NCBI RefSeq assembly: GCF_036090055.1
Contig: NZ_CP107970.1
Coordinates: forward strand, 4,795,001-4,859,000
Direction of reading: 5' to 3'
Length of the DNA stretch: 64,000 bases
Source of the DNA: Nocardioides sp. NBC_00368
GTDB lineage: Bacteria; Actinomycetota; Actinomycetes; Propionibacteriales; Nocardioidaceae
The position numbers and the translations under genes were made by a program. Below the pieces are notes generated by a model. It was not told the origin of the DNA, did not search any database, and was given only the letters and a program-made list of their open reading frames with translations. Of the stretch, positions 17,073 to 25,703 are shown one piece after another (within the stretch, counting starts at the first letter, position 1; each line of letters starts with the position of its first letter).

Positions 17073-17731
17073 CGGTGAAGATCGTGGTGGTGGACGACCA
17101 GGAGATGGTGCGCTCCGGCTTCGTGGCGCTGCTCAGCACCCATTCGGACATCGAGGTCGTCGGCACCGCGGCGGACGGCTCCGAGGCGTTGCAGGTGGTG
17201 CGGCGTACGCATCCCGACGTGGTGCTGATGGACGTCCGGATGCCGGTGATGGACGGCATCGAGGCGCTCCGGCAGCTCTCCGAGAACCCGGCCACAGCCC
17301 AGACCAAGGTGGTCATGCTGACCACCTTCGACGCCGACGAGTACGTCCACGAGTCGCTGCGTCTCGGCGCCAGCGGGTTCCTCCTCAAGGACGCCTCGCC
17401 CGACGAGCTCGCCTCCGCGATCCGGGTCGTCCACGCCGGCGAGGCCCTGCTCTCGCCCTCGGTGACCCGGCAGGTGATCGCGCAGTTCGCCCGCGCCCCG
17501 CGCAAGCGCAAGCAGGACCCGCGCCTCAAGCAGCTCACTGAGCGTGAGCGCGAGGTGCTGGAGAACATCGCCCGCGGCAGCTCCAACAGCGAGATCGCCG
17601 CCGAGCTCTTCCTCGCCGAGCAGACCGTGAAGACCCATGTCAGCCGCATCCTCGCCAAGCTCGGCCTCCGCGACCGCGCCCAAGCCGTCGTCTTCGCCTA
17701 CGAGAGCGGCCTGGTCGCGCCGCACGTCTAG
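17069..17731 (+). CDS. Response regulator, NarL/LuxR class
   Basis: A 220-residue regulator with a receiver domain (acidic D9/D10, phospho-acceptor D55 in LMDVRMP, K108 in LLKDA) and a C-terminal LuxR helix-turn-helix (LTEREREVLENIARGSSN, EQTVKTHVSRILAKLGL). GTG start overlaps the kinase stop. Likely target: the hydrolase-ABC-desaturase operon that begins 101 bases downstream; a CTACC-CC-GGTAG palindrome (17760-17771) lies in that gap. Confidence 0.9.
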   Translation: MTVKIVVVDDQEMVRSGFVALLSTHSDIEVVGTAADGSEALQVVRRTHPDVVLMDVRMPVMDGIEALRQLSENPATAQTKVVMLTTFDADEYVHESLRLGASGFLLKDASPDELASAIRVVHAGEALLSPSVTRQVIAQFARAPRKRKQDPRLKQLTEREREVLENIARGSSNSEIAAELFLAEQTVKTHVSRILAKLGLRDRAQAVVFAYESGLVAPHV

Positions 17732-17759
17732 CCTGACCGGCCCTCAGGGTCATCCCGCA

Positions 17760-17825
17760 CTACCCCGGTAGGGGGTCGATTGGCTCCCCAGAGTGACGTG
17801 CGGCGGGGAACCTGAAACCTAGCGT
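17760..17825 (+). promoter_or_regulatory. Candidate operator and leaderless promoter of the hydrolase-ABC operon
   Basis: Palindrome CTACC-CC-GGTAG at 17760-17771. TAGCGT at 17820-17825 ends seven bases before ATG 17833, as in leaderless actinobacterial promoters. No clear -35 box, which would fit activation by a response regulator. Confidence 0.35.
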
Positions 17826-17832
17826 CACAGCC

Positions 17833-18669
17833 ATGACAGTTGTGACGCCGCTCAGATACGGCCTCAACGAGGCCGATGGAACCATCGGACCCCGCCTCCT
17901 CGCCTGCGACCCGCCCGGAGGGGCGCGGGTCGTGGAGGTCTTCGGGGATGTCGTGACCGCCGACCACATCGCGGTCCTGGTGCCCGGCAACGGCCACCAC
18001 CTCGGCAACTACTTCACCAGCACCGAGGCCCACAGTCCGCGCTCCCGGGGGCAGCTGCTGCTGCGTACGATGCAGGAGATCGCGCCCGAGAGCCGGTCGG
18101 CAGTGGTGGTCTGGCTGGGCTACCACTCGCCGCCGGAGTGGTACAACGCGATCACCAACGGGCCTGCCTACGCTGGCGCCAGCGACCTGGCCGCCCTCAC
18201 CCACTACCTGCCGCGCGCCGCCCATCTCACCCTGGTCGGCCACAGCTACGGCTCGACCGTCGCCGGCCTCGCCCTCGCCAGCGCCCGCGCCGAGGACTGC
18301 GTAGCGCTCGGCAGCCCCGGGATGGGCGTGGTGCACCGCTCCGAGCTCGGGTCACGCACCCGGCTCTGGGCGGCGTACGGCGAGACCGACCGGATCCGAC
18401 TGATCCCGCAGGTACGCCTCGGCCGCCTCGGTCTGGGCCGCGGCCCGCTGCACCCCGAGCTGGGCGCGACCCGCTTCGGGACCGGCGACATCCCCGGCCA
18501 CTGCGGCTACTACGCCGAGGGCAGCGAGTCGCTGCTCAACATCGCCCGGATCGCTCTGGGCCGCTACGACGAGGTGACCCCGGCCAGCACGGTCTCGACA
18601 AGCTCGACCACCGATGGCCGGGTCGCCGCCCGACGCATCCCCACCAAGGACATGGAGGCAGCAGCATGA
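17833..18669 (+). CDS. Alpha/beta hydrolase (DUF1023-like)
   Basis: A 278-residue protein with the nucleophile elbow LTLVGHSYGST (about residue 135) and the DUF1023-type segments VLVPGNGHHLGNYF, VWLGYHSPP and the late GHCGYY. Family members are probable esterases or lipases; substrate unknown. The last 25 residues are polar (ASTVSTSSTT...) and are encoded by a GGTCTCGACAAGCTCGACC-type genomic repeat at 18591-18617, so the tail may be a recent addition. First gene of a tightly packed operon with an ABC transporter and a desaturase; overlaps the ATPase gene by ATGA. Confidence 0.75.
   Translation: MTVVTPLRYGLNEADGTIGPRLLACDPPGGARVVEVFGDVVTADHIAVLVPGNGHHLGNYFTSTEAHSPRSRGQLLLRTMQEIAPESRSAVVVWLGYHSPPEWYNAITNGPAYAGASDLAALTHYLPRAAHLTLVGHSYGSTVAGLALASARAEDCVALGSPGMGVVHRSELGSRTRLWAAYGETDRIRLIPQVRLGRLGLGRGPLHPELGATRFGTGDIPGHCGYYAEGSESLLNIARIALGRYDEVTPASTVSTSSTTDGRVAARRIPTKDMEAAA
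18591..18617. repeat. GGTCTCGACAAGCTCGACC-type repeat inside a coding end
   Basis: GGTCTCGACAAGCTCGACC followed by ACCGATGG. I recall similar imperfectly palindromic sequences as dispersed intergenic repeats in Nocardioides-like and other actinobacterial genomes (recollection, not searched). Here it encodes part of the hydrolase C-terminus. Confidence 0.5.
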
Positions 18670-19406
18670 TCACCGACGAACCCGCCATCTGGACCCAGGG
18701 GCTGCGCAAGAGCTACCCCGGCCGCGGCGCCGCCCTGGACGGCATCGACCTCGCCGTCCCCGCCGGCACCGTCCACGGCCTGCTCGGCCCCAACGGAGCC
18801 GGCAAGACCACGACCGTACGCATCCTGGCCACGCTCGCCGGCTTCGACTCCGGCCAGGCGTGGGTCGCCGGCCGCAACGTCGCCCGCGACCGGGCCGGCG
18901 TGCGGGCGCGGATCGGCATCGCCGGCCAGTACGCGGCGGTCGACGGTGTCCTGACCGGCCGCCAGAACCTGGAGATGTTCGCCCGCCTGTACCGGATGCG
19001 CGCCCGGGAAGCCCGCGCCCGCGCCGACGAGCTGCTCGAGCGCTTCGACCTCGTCGAGGCCGCCGGCCGACCGGTGCGCGGCTACTCCGGTGGCATGCGG
19101 AGGCGGCTCGACCTGGCCGTCAGCCTGATCCGCAGCCCCCGGGTGCTCTTCCTCGACGAGCCCACCACCGGTCTCGACCCGCGCAGCCGGATCGAGGTCT
19201 GGGACGCGGTCCGCGAGCTGGCCGACTCCGGCACGACCGTGCTGCTCACCACCCAGTACCTGGAGGAGGCCGACCGGCTGTGTTCACGCATCACGATGGT
19301 CGACCGCGGACGGGTCGTGGCCGAGGGGACGCCGGCCGAGCTCAAGTCCAGCGTCGGCGGCCGCGACCTCGACGAGGCGTTCCTGCTGATCACCGAGGGG
19401 GCCTGA
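18666..19406 (+). CDS. ABC transporter ATP-binding protein, DrrA-like
   Basis: A 246-residue ATPase with Walker A GPNGAGKTTT (about 43-52), signature YSGGMRRRLDLAVSL, Walker B VLFLDEPTTGLDPRSR and a switch region TTVLLTTQYLEEAD. The TTQYLEEAD wording is typical of the daunorubicin-resistance (DrrA) group, but the usual C-terminal extension of about 70 residues is missing. Start ATG 18666 overlaps the hydrolase stop. Partners with the permease one base downstream. Confidence 0.88.
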   Translation: MITDEPAIWTQGLRKSYPGRGAALDGIDLAVPAGTVHGLLGPNGAGKTTTVRILATLAGFDSGQAWVAGRNVARDRAGVRARIGIAGQYAAVDGVLTGRQNLEMFARLYRMRAREARARADELLERFDLVEAAGRPVRGYSGGMRRRLDLAVSLIRSPRVLFLDEPTTGLDPRSRIEVWDAVRELADSGTTVLLTTQYLEEADRLCSRITMVDRGRVVAEGTPAELKSSVGGRDLDEAFLLITEGA

Positions 19407-19407
19407 G

Positions 19408-20238
19408 ATGACCACATTGACCGAACCCACCGTCCACGGATCACGCATCACGTGGGCGACGGTCGACACCTGGGTGGTGGCCAAGCGCCACCTCCTCCAT
19501 CTCGTACGCCGCCCCGACGAGCTCCTCGGCACCCTGATGATCCCGGTGATGGCCGTGGCCATGTTCGGCTTCGTCTTCGGCGAGGCCTTCGGCGTCGCGA
19601 TGAACGTGCCGGGGGAGGAGTACCGCGAGTTCCTGCTCCCCGGCCTCTTCGCGCTCACCATGGCGTTCGGCATCGGCAACACCACGATCTCGGTCGCCGA
19701 GGACGTACGCGGCGGGGTGCTGGACCGGATGAGATCACTCCCCATGTCGCCGGTGGCCGTGCTGGCCGGGCGCGCCCTGGCCGACGTGATCCTGGCGGTC
19801 GTCGAGCTCAGCATCCTGCTCGCGCTCGGGACGCTGTTCGGCTGGCAGGCCCACCTCGGGATCGGTGCGGTGATCGCCGCGCTCGGGCTGCTGATCCTCC
19901 TCAGGATGGCGTTCTCCTGGGTCGGCATCCTGCTCGGCCTGCTGGTCAGCGGCCCCGAGGCGGCGATGAAGTACTTCGCGCTCGTCTTCCCGCTCGCCAT
20001 GGTCGCCGACACGATCGTGCCGACCGACCTGATGCCGGGCTGGCTGGCCCTCCCCGCCGAGTGGAACCCGCTCTCCTCGACCGTCATCGCCACCCGCGAG
20101 CTCTTCGGCAACACGGCCGTCCCGGCGGCCTCCTGGGTCGGCGAGCACGCCCTCACCATGGCCGTCCTCTGGCCGGTCGCCATCATCGCGATCTGCCTGC
20201 CCCTGGCCATGGCCCGGCTGCGCCGGCTGGGGCGGTGA
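19408..20238 (+). CDS. ABC-2 type permease, DrrB-like
   Basis: A 276-residue protein with six predicted helices and the ABC-2 core: RPDELLGTLMIPVMAVAMFGFVFG, EYREFLLPGLFALTMAFGIGN and DRMRSLPMSPVAVLAGR (coupling region). Forms an exporter with the preceding ATPase, probably for a lipophilic compound or lipid. Its stop overlaps the desaturase GTG start (GTGA). Confidence 0.87.
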   Translation: MTTLTEPTVHGSRITWATVDTWVVAKRHLLHLVRRPDELLGTLMIPVMAVAMFGFVFGEAFGVAMNVPGEEYREFLLPGLFALTMAFGIGNTTISVAEDVRGGVLDRMRSLPMSPVAVLAGRALADVILAVVELSILLALGTLFGWQAHLGIGAVIAALGLLILLRMAFSWVGILLGLLVSGPEAAMKYFALVFPLAMVADTIVPTDLMPGWLALPAEWNPLSSTVIATRELFGNTAVPAASWVGEHALTMAVLWPVAIIAICLPLAMARLRRLGR

Positions 20239-21305
20239 CCACGATGACCACGCTCCCCACCCAGGCGCACCGTCAGGTCAACGCCTACACCGAGCTGATG
20301 AGTCGCGTCAGGCAGGTGGGTCTCCTGGAGCGGTCCCCGAGGACGTACGCCCGGCGGGTGGCTCTCCTCGGCACCGGCTTCGCGCTCGCCCTGGTCGCCC
20401 TGCTCGCCCTCGGGCAGACCTGGTGGCAGCTGCTGGTCGCGGCGGCCTTCGGGGTCCTGTTCACCCAGACCGCGTTCCTCGCCCACGACGGCGCCCATCG
20501 CCAGATCTTCGCCTCGGGCCCGAAGAACGAGTGGGCCTCCCGCCTCCTCGGAAACCTGGTCGTCGGGCTGAGCTACGGCTGGTGGATGCGGAAGCACACG
20601 CGCCACCACGCCAACCCGAACAAGGTCGACGCCGACGAGGACATCCGCCCCTCGGTCCTGCTGTTCACCACCGAGGACGTCGAGCGACGCAAGGGTCTCA
20701 AGCGGTGGCTCACCGCCCGGCAGGGATGGCTGTTCTTCCCGCTGCTGACCCTCGAGGGCGTCAACCTCCACCTCGGCGCCGTCCTCACGGTGGTCAAGGA
20801 CCGTGACCTCAAGCATCGCCGTACGGAGGCAGCGCTTCTGGCAGTGCGGCTGATCGGGTGGCCGGTGCTGGTCTGCTCGGTGCTGGGCCTCGGCCTCGGC
20901 GCGGCGTTCTTGGGCGTGCAGCTGGCCGTCTTCGGTGTCTACATGGGCGCCAGCTTCGCCCCCAACCACAAGGGCATGCCGCTGGTCCCGCGCGACACCC
21001 GGATCGACTTCCTCTCCCGCCAGGTCCTGACCTCCCGCAACATCCGCGGGGGACGCTGGGTCGACCTGCTCATGGGTGGCCTCAACCTGCAGATCGAGCA
21101 CCACCTCTTCCCGAGCATGCCGAGCAGCAGCCTTCGCCGCGCCCAGCCCCTGGTCCGTGCCTACTGCGCCGAGCAGGGCGTCCCCTACACCGAGGCCGGT
21201 CTCCTGGAGTCGTACGCCATCGTCGTCCGTTACCTCAACCGCGTGGGCCTCGGCGACCGCGACCCCTTCGCCTGCCCGTTCGTCGTGGCCAACAGGACGG
21301 GCTGA
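20235..21305 (+). CDS. Membrane fatty acid desaturase
   Basis: A 356-residue di-iron desaturase with the three histidine boxes HDGAH, HTRHHANPN and QIEHHLFP, the last with the Q of front-end desaturases, and four hydrophobic segments. GTG 20235 overlaps the permease stop; ATG 20244 is an alternative. It would insert a double bond into a membrane fatty acyl chain. With a DesK-like kinase/regulator just upstream of the operon, membrane-lipid homeostasis is a plausible theme (inference). Confidence 0.88.
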   Translation: MTTMTTLPTQAHRQVNAYTELMSRVRQVGLLERSPRTYARRVALLGTGFALALVALLALGQTWWQLLVAAAFGVLFTQTAFLAHDGAHRQIFASGPKNEWASRLLGNLVVGLSYGWWMRKHTRHHANPNKVDADEDIRPSVLLFTTEDVERRKGLKRWLTARQGWLFFPLLTLEGVNLHLGAVLTVVKDRDLKHRRTEAALLAVRLIGWPVLVCSVLGLGLGAAFLGVQLAVFGVYMGASFAPNHKGMPLVPRDTRIDFLSRQVLTSRNIRGGRWVDLLMGGLNLQIEHHLFPSMPSSSLRRAQPLVRAYCAEQGVPYTEAGLLESYAIVVRYLNRVGLGDRDPFACPFVVANRTG

Positions 21306-21316
21306 CCGGCTGGGCC

Positions 21317-21874
21317 CTATGGGGTCGGATCGGCGGGCACCGCTGCCCGGACTCGTCCGTGATCGGAGTAGTCCGCATCGACCTCGACTGTCCCGGCGCC
21401 ACCGAGCTCCCTCTCCCACCTCCGGGTGAGGGACTCGATCTCGCCCTCCTCACGGGCCCGCCGGTCGAAGGTGACCCCGATGACGTATCCGTCGTCGGAC
21501 CAGACCAGCACCCCGTCGACCTCGGCCTCGAACCGCTCGCCGTCGGGCAGCACCAGGTCGATGTGCTCGCTGTCGTAGTCGCGCATCCCGGGGAAGTCCT
21601 CGTTGTCCTCGGGCAGGCTGGAGAGCAGGACCGGCTCGCGCAGGTCGAGCTCGATGGTGTCGGGGTCGCGGACGAGCTGAGCCCACGCGACCAGCGTGGC
21701 GACGAACAGCACCGGGACCGCGAGCACGCCGACCCCGGTCCAGGCCAGCGACTTCGGGTTCTTTCCGGACATCCGCACCACGGCGGCCGCCCCCAGCAGG
21801 ACGAGCGCGACCACAACCAGGAACAGCAAAACCGCCCCGACGACGATGATCAGCACCGCGCCGCCCGCACCCAT
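21317..21874 (-). CDS. Two-helix membrane protein of unknown function
   Basis: A 185-residue protein with two N-terminal membrane helices (about 5-32 and 44-66) and a soluble C-terminal part rich in Asp and Glu (DREPVLLSSLPEDNEDFPGM, GVLVWSDDGYVIGVTFDRR). Not recognised. It converges on the desaturase with 11 bases between stop codons. Confidence 0.6.
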   Translation of the reverse strand: MGAGGAVLIIVVGAVLLFLVVVALVLLGAAAVVRMSGKNPKSLAWTGVGVLAVPVLFVATLVAWAQLVRDPDTIELDLREPVLLSSLPEDNEDFPGMRDYDSEHIDLVLPDGERFEAEVDGVLVWSDDGYVIGVTFDRRAREEGEIESLTRRWERELGGAGTVEVDADYSDHGRVRAAVPADPTP

Positions 21875-22008
21875 GGGATCAGTATCCCGGCCGCGGCCCG
21901 CGCCGCGCGGCCGAATTCGGCGCTCTGGCCAGATGCTCCGATGGCCGCCGAAGGAGACTGTGCACTCGGACCGATGCGGCAGGACCCCGCGCGTGCGACG
22001 ATCCGCCC

Positions 22009-22374
22009 ATGGCAGTCGATCCAGGTGGTAGCGACCTGAAGAGGTACGTCGAGGAGGACCCGGGCGGGCCGGTGGTGATGCTCAACCTGCTCCGCTTCGC
22101 CGAGGGCGGGCGCGCGCTCTATGCCCAGTACGCGGAAGCCGTCGGGAAGACGTTCCTGCCACGCTACGGCGGCGAGGTGTTGTACTCCGGTGACGGCTCG
22201 ACCGCTCTCGTGGCTGAGGACGGCCAGGCCTGGGATGCGGTGCTGATCGTGCGTTACCCCTCGCGGGAGGCGTTCTGCCAGATGGTCGCCGACCCCGAGT
22301 ATCAGCAGGTCACCGAGCTGCGTACCCGTGCGTTGAGCGAGGCCGTGCTCCAGGCGACGGTGCCCTGGGGCTGA
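22009..22374 (+). CDS. DUF1330-family protein
   Basis: A 121-residue single-domain protein, a ferredoxin-like dimeric alpha/beta barrel of the DUF1330 group: VVMLNLLRFAEGG near the start, YGGEVLYSGDG in the middle, and VLIVRYPSREAFCQMVADPEYQ, the family's hallmark. Function of the family is unknown; some members may be monooxygenase-like. Stand-alone gene. Confidence 0.78.
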   Translation: MAVDPGGSDLKRYVEEDPGGPVVMLNLLRFAEGGRALYAQYAEAVGKTFLPRYGGEVLYSGDGSTALVAEDGQAWDAVLIVRYPSREAFCQMVADPEYQQVTELRTRALSEAVLQATVPWG

Positions 22375-22429
22375 GTGTCGCGACCGCGGCGATGCGCCAT
22401 GTAGGCGAATGCGTCGCTCGGCCCAGCTT

Positions 22430-22840
22430 CTAGGAGACGGTGTCGACGATGCAGATCGCCAGGGTGGAGAAGTAGACGACGCCGGCGAACAGCGCATGGA
22501 AGCCGACCCGGACCGGCAGCCGGCCGTCGAAGATCGAGCGCAGCGCGAGCTTGTAGGCGTTGACCGTCGAGAGGTGGCTGCCGCCCATCGCCCGCGTACG
22601 CCGCAGCAGCATGCTGTCGCCGAAGATGTTGCCGATGCTGATGAGGGCGAACGCGGCCCAGGCCCACAGGACCGGTCCGGACAGGACGTACGCGATCCAG
22701 GACGCCGCTCCGAGGACGGAGAGCGTCGCATGGGTGACGGCGACCCGTGCACGGCCGCGGCCGCGTCGGAGCCAGCCCGTCAGCAGCAGAACCCCGACCG
22801 CTGCCTGGACGAGCCACGCCACGAGGACGACGTACGTCAT
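22430..22840 (-). CDS. Four-helix integral membrane protein, unknown
   Basis: A 136-residue, strongly hydrophobic protein with four predicted helices (3-22, 32-50, 56-75, 110-130) and a basic loop RRTRAMGGSHLSTVNAYKL. No family recognised with certainty. Between the DUF1330 gene and the glucanase gene. Confidence 0.6.
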   Translation of the reverse strand: MTYVVLVAWLVQAAVGVLLLTGWLRRGRGRARVAVTHATLSVLGAASWIAYVLSGPVLWAWAAFALISIGNIFGDSMLLRRTRAMGGSHLSTVNAYKLALRSIFDGRLPVRVGFHALFAGVVYFSTLAICIVDTVS

Positions 22841-22915
22841 GGAGCGACCGTACGGGCCCTCGTGGCGGGCTGGGGGTGCCGAGTCGACGATCCCCGATAG
22901 AGGGGAGGAAGCCGG

Positions 22916-24076
22916 TCAGAACGGCGTCAGCGTCACCGTCATCTCGGAGGCGTTGTCCTCGACGTACGAGGCGAAGCCGCCGACGTCGTCGAAGGCGAAC
23001 CCGTAGGCCTTCCCGTCGACCGTGTTGTCGTGCATCGCCTTGCAGTACGCATGGACCCGTGAGCCCTGGTAGAACCCGCCCGGGTCGCCGGTGGGCTGAT
23101 CGGAGGAGGCGAGCAGCGTTGTCCGGTTGAAGCTGGCGCCGAGCACGGCGGCGACCGGGCCGGTGATCCCGTCGTTGGGGGCGGCCAGGGCGCCGTCACA
23201 GAAGAGGACGTCCCGGGTCGAGGGCCGGCTGAACGCCTTGACGCCGCCGTCGAAGACGAACTGGTCGCCGCTGACCCTGCCCCGGAAGGTGGTGTTGTTG
23301 GCATTGACGATCAGGTCCTCGCCGGCGTACTTCGACCACACCTGGTCGATGTAGGAGTCGAAGAACGTCGAGGAGAACTTCCCGGCGTCCAGCCCGTGCC
23401 CCGGCGCGATGATCCGGCGGTCGTCGACGACGAGGGAGCCGAAGTCGGGGGAGGCCGAGACCGCCGAGAAGATCTTCTCGCGGCCGCCCTCGACGAGGGT
23501 GCCGGTGGTCGGCGACTCCTCGCCGGTCAGCGCGATCGAGAGCGGGACGCTGAACATGTCGACCATGGTGGTGTTGCAGTAGATCCGGCCGCTCTTGTAG
23601 GTGAACTCGACGCAGTCGTGCAGCACGCCGTAGCTGGGGTCGGACTCGACCCAGGCCGCCGGGTAGGCGAGCGCGTTGCCCTCGTTGACCTTGAACTTCA
23701 GCTTGTCGCCGAGCGAGAAGTAGATCCGACCCGACATGTCGGCGGGGATCTGGGAGAGCGTGTCGCCGCTGCCGGTGAACGGGATCGCGTAGTCGGCGTA
23801 GCCGTCGGCGCCGTTGTCGGCGAGGGAGACGGGCACGAGCGCCCCCTCGGGGGTGACCCGGGACTGCTCGCCCGTCGCCAGGTTGGTGCCGACGACGTAG
23901 AAGTGGATGGAGGCGTTGTCGTAGGCGCCGGTCCGGTTGACGAAGCGGAGCTGGATCGTGGCCTGCGCGCTCACGCCCTGTGGGCGCATGGCATGGGCCT
24001 GCCGTGGGATCCCGCCGAGGAGCGGCACGGTGAAGGCGGCAGAGGTGGCGGCTAGTACAGATCGTCTGGTCAGCAT
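22916..24076 (-). CDS. Secreted GH64 beta-1,3-glucanase
   Basis: A 386-residue protein with a twin-arginine signal peptide (MLTRRSVLAATSAAFTVPLLG, cleavage probably near AHA at 27-29) and a full-length glycoside hydrolase family 64 domain. The catalytic pair is visible: E157 in CVEFTY and D173 in TTMVDMF, 16 residues apart like Glu154/Asp170 of the Streptomyces matensis laminaripentaose-producing enzyme. It would cut beta-1,3-glucan (fungal wall or storage glucan) outside the cell. No extra carbohydrate-binding module. The promoter side carries TTACAGTAA repeats. Confidence 0.85.
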   Translation of the reverse strand: MLTRRSVLAATSAAFTVPLLGGIPRQAHAMRPQGVSAQATIQLRFVNRTGAYDNASIHFYVVGTNLATGEQSRVTPEGALVPVSLADNGADGYADYAIPFTGSGDTLSQIPADMSGRIYFSLGDKLKFKVNEGNALAYPAAWVESDPSYGVLHDCVEFTYKSGRIYCNTTMVDMFSVPLSIALTGEESPTTGTLVEGGREKIFSAVSASPDFGSLVVDDRRIIAPGHGLDAGKFSSTFFDSYIDQVWSKYAGEDLIVNANNTTFRGRVSGDQFVFDGGVKAFSRPSTRDVLFCDGALAAPNDGITGPVAAVLGASFNRTTLLASSDQPTGDPGGFYQGSRVHAYCKAMHDNTVDGKAYGFAFDDVGGFASYVEDNASEMTVTLTPF

Positions 24077-24094
24077 GGGACCTCCCGAGTGGGG

Positions 24095-24136
24095 AACTGT
24101 AGGAACCCGAATTACAGTAAGGGGCCTTTACAGTAA
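24095..24136. promoter_or_regulatory. TTACAGTAA repeats upstream of the glucanase gene
   Basis: TTAC-A-GTAA, itself an odd-centred palindrome, occurs at 24112-24120 and 24128-24136, 16 bases apart; an inverted ACTGTA core lies near 24096. The AT-rich block sits 19-60 bases before the glucanase ATG (minus strand) and looks like a multi-site operator. Confidence 0.5.
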
Positions 24137-24254
24137 AAGTCCATACCTCTGCCGGACGGCATCGGGCCGGCGTCGGTTCGATCACAAAGGCTGATCGAGT
24201 GACCAAAACGGCGGTTCGGGGGCAGCGGATGTTTCGTCAACCTCGCTAGCCTGA

Positions 24255-24956
24255 ATGCTTGTGAAAGTTGTCGTGCTCACCGGAGCCGGGATCTCGGCTG
24301 AGAGCGGTCTCGCCACCTTCCGGGACGCCGATGGGCTCTGGCAGGGGCACCACGTCGACGAGGTGGCCACCCCCGAGGCGTTCCGCCGCGATCCGGCGAC
24401 GGTCCACCGGTTCTACGACGACCGCCGCCGGGAGCTGCGGTCCGTGGCGCCCAATCCGGCGCATATCGCGCTGGCCAGGCTCGAGCAGGTCCTCGGCGAC
24501 GAGTTGCTGGTGGTCACGCAGAACGTCGACGATCTCCATGAGCGAGCCGGCTCCCGCCGGGTCGTGCACATGCACGGCGAGCTGCTCTCGGCCCTCTGCG
24601 ACTCGTGTCAGGGCCGGTTCGCCTGGGACGACGACCTCGCCGATGCGCCCGCCTGTCCGGGCTGCGGCAACGACGCCCTGAGGCCCGACGTGGTGTGGTT
24701 CGGCGAGATGCCCTACGACCTCGATCTGATCGAGCGCGCACTCGTCGCGGCCGACCTCTTCGTCGCCATCGGCACCAGCGGCGCCGTCTACCCGGCCGCC
24801 GGTTTCGTACGCATGGCCGCCCTCGCCGGGGCCAAGACGCTCGAGCTCAACCTGGACCCGTCCGAGACCTCGCACCTCTTCCACGACGCCCGTCAGGGGC
24901 CGGCCGGCAAGCTCGTTCCGGAGTGGGTCGCCGACGTCCAGGCCCTCTCGCGTTGA
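24255..24956 (+). CDS. NAD-dependent protein deacylase, Sir2 family
   Basis: A 233-residue sirtuin. NAD motif GAGISAESGLATFRDADGLW (10-29); TQNVDDLHERAG and the catalytic His in VVHMHGEL; four zinc cysteines CDSC and CPGC; GTSGAVYPAAGFV and LNLDPSETSH. Y54 and R57 in FYDDRRREL match the residues that select succinyl or malonyl lysine in SIRT5/CobB-type (class III) enzymes, so desuccinylase activity is likely (family knowledge). ATG 24255; GTG 24261 possible. Confidence 0.9.
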   Translation: MLVKVVVLTGAGISAESGLATFRDADGLWQGHHVDEVATPEAFRRDPATVHRFYDDRRRELRSVAPNPAHIALARLEQVLGDELLVVTQNVDDLHERAGSRRVVHMHGELLSALCDSCQGRFAWDDDLADAPACPGCGNDALRPDVVWFGEMPYDLDLIERALVAADLFVAIGTSGAVYPAAGFVRMAALAGAKTLELNLDPSETSHLFHDARQGPAGKLVPEWVADVQALSR

Positions 24957-24986
24957 CCCCTAGGTAATTTCTGTCACGATAGGCCG

Positions 24987-25703
24987 GTGTTTCGCCAAGC
25001 CGTGCTCACGACCGCCCTCATCGTCGCGCTGACCAGCGCTCTCGCCGGCTGTGGCGAGGGGGAGGGAACACTGTCCCAGGCGCGCGACTACGCGAAGGAG
25101 CCCGGGAACCAGATCGCCGAGGACGCCCGCGCCGCGATGCACGACATCCGCACCGTCCATGTCGAGGGTGACGTGCTCGATCCGGAGGGCACCAAGATCA
25201 CCGTCGACCTCGACGTCTCCGCCGAGGACAGCTGCGTCGGCAAGGTCAGCATCGGCGACGGCGAGATCTCGCTGCGCTCCATCGCCGGATCGGCCTGGTA
25301 CCAGGGCGACGTGGAGTTCTGGAAGGCGATCGCGCCGGCCAAGGGCGAGGGTGAGCGCATCGCCAAGCGGGTCGGCAAGAAGTGGGTGAAGCTCGAGGGC
25401 GAGATGGCCAGCCTGCGCGCCTTCTGCAGCATCGACAGTCTCACCGCCCAGATGGTCCCGGCCGAGGCCGAGGCCCAGGCGATCGGCCCGGCGATGGCCG
25501 CCGACGGCCCTGCCGTGCGCCTCGATGTCACCCACGGCGAGACCGAGAGCCGGACGTACGTGCTGGCCTCCGAGCCCCACCGGATCGTGAAGTGGACCCA
25601 GGGCAGCTCCGGCGAGCTCACCTTCTCCGACTTCGACAAGGAGTTCCAGGTCGAGGAGCCCGCCCCGCGCGAGGTCTTCGACCTCGCCGAGCTGGAAAAG
25701 TGA
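24987..25703 (+). CDS. Lipoprotein, LppX/LprG-like or unknown
   Basis: A 238-residue protein with a lipoprotein signal peptide ending LAGC (lipobox Cys22). The mature part (SQARDYAKEPGNQIAEDARAAMHDIRTVHVEGDV...) resembles actinobacterial LppX/LprG/LprF-like lipoproteins, where an opening helix is followed by repeated beta strands such as VTVDLDVSAEDSCVGKVSIG. Those bind lipids; the assignment here is tentative. GTG start; the coding end overlaps the first repeat of the Fic promoter. Confidence 0.65.
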   Translation: MFRQAVLTTALIVALTSALAGCGEGEGTLSQARDYAKEPGNQIAEDARAAMHDIRTVHVEGDVLDPEGTKITVDLDVSAEDSCVGKVSIGDGEISLRSIAGSAWYQGDVEFWKAIAPAKGEGERIAKRVGKKWVKLEGEMASLRAFCSIDSLTAQMVPAEAEAQAIGPAMAADGPAVRLDVTHGETESRTYVLASEPHRIVKWTQGSSGELTFSDFDKEFQVEEPAPREVFDLAELEK

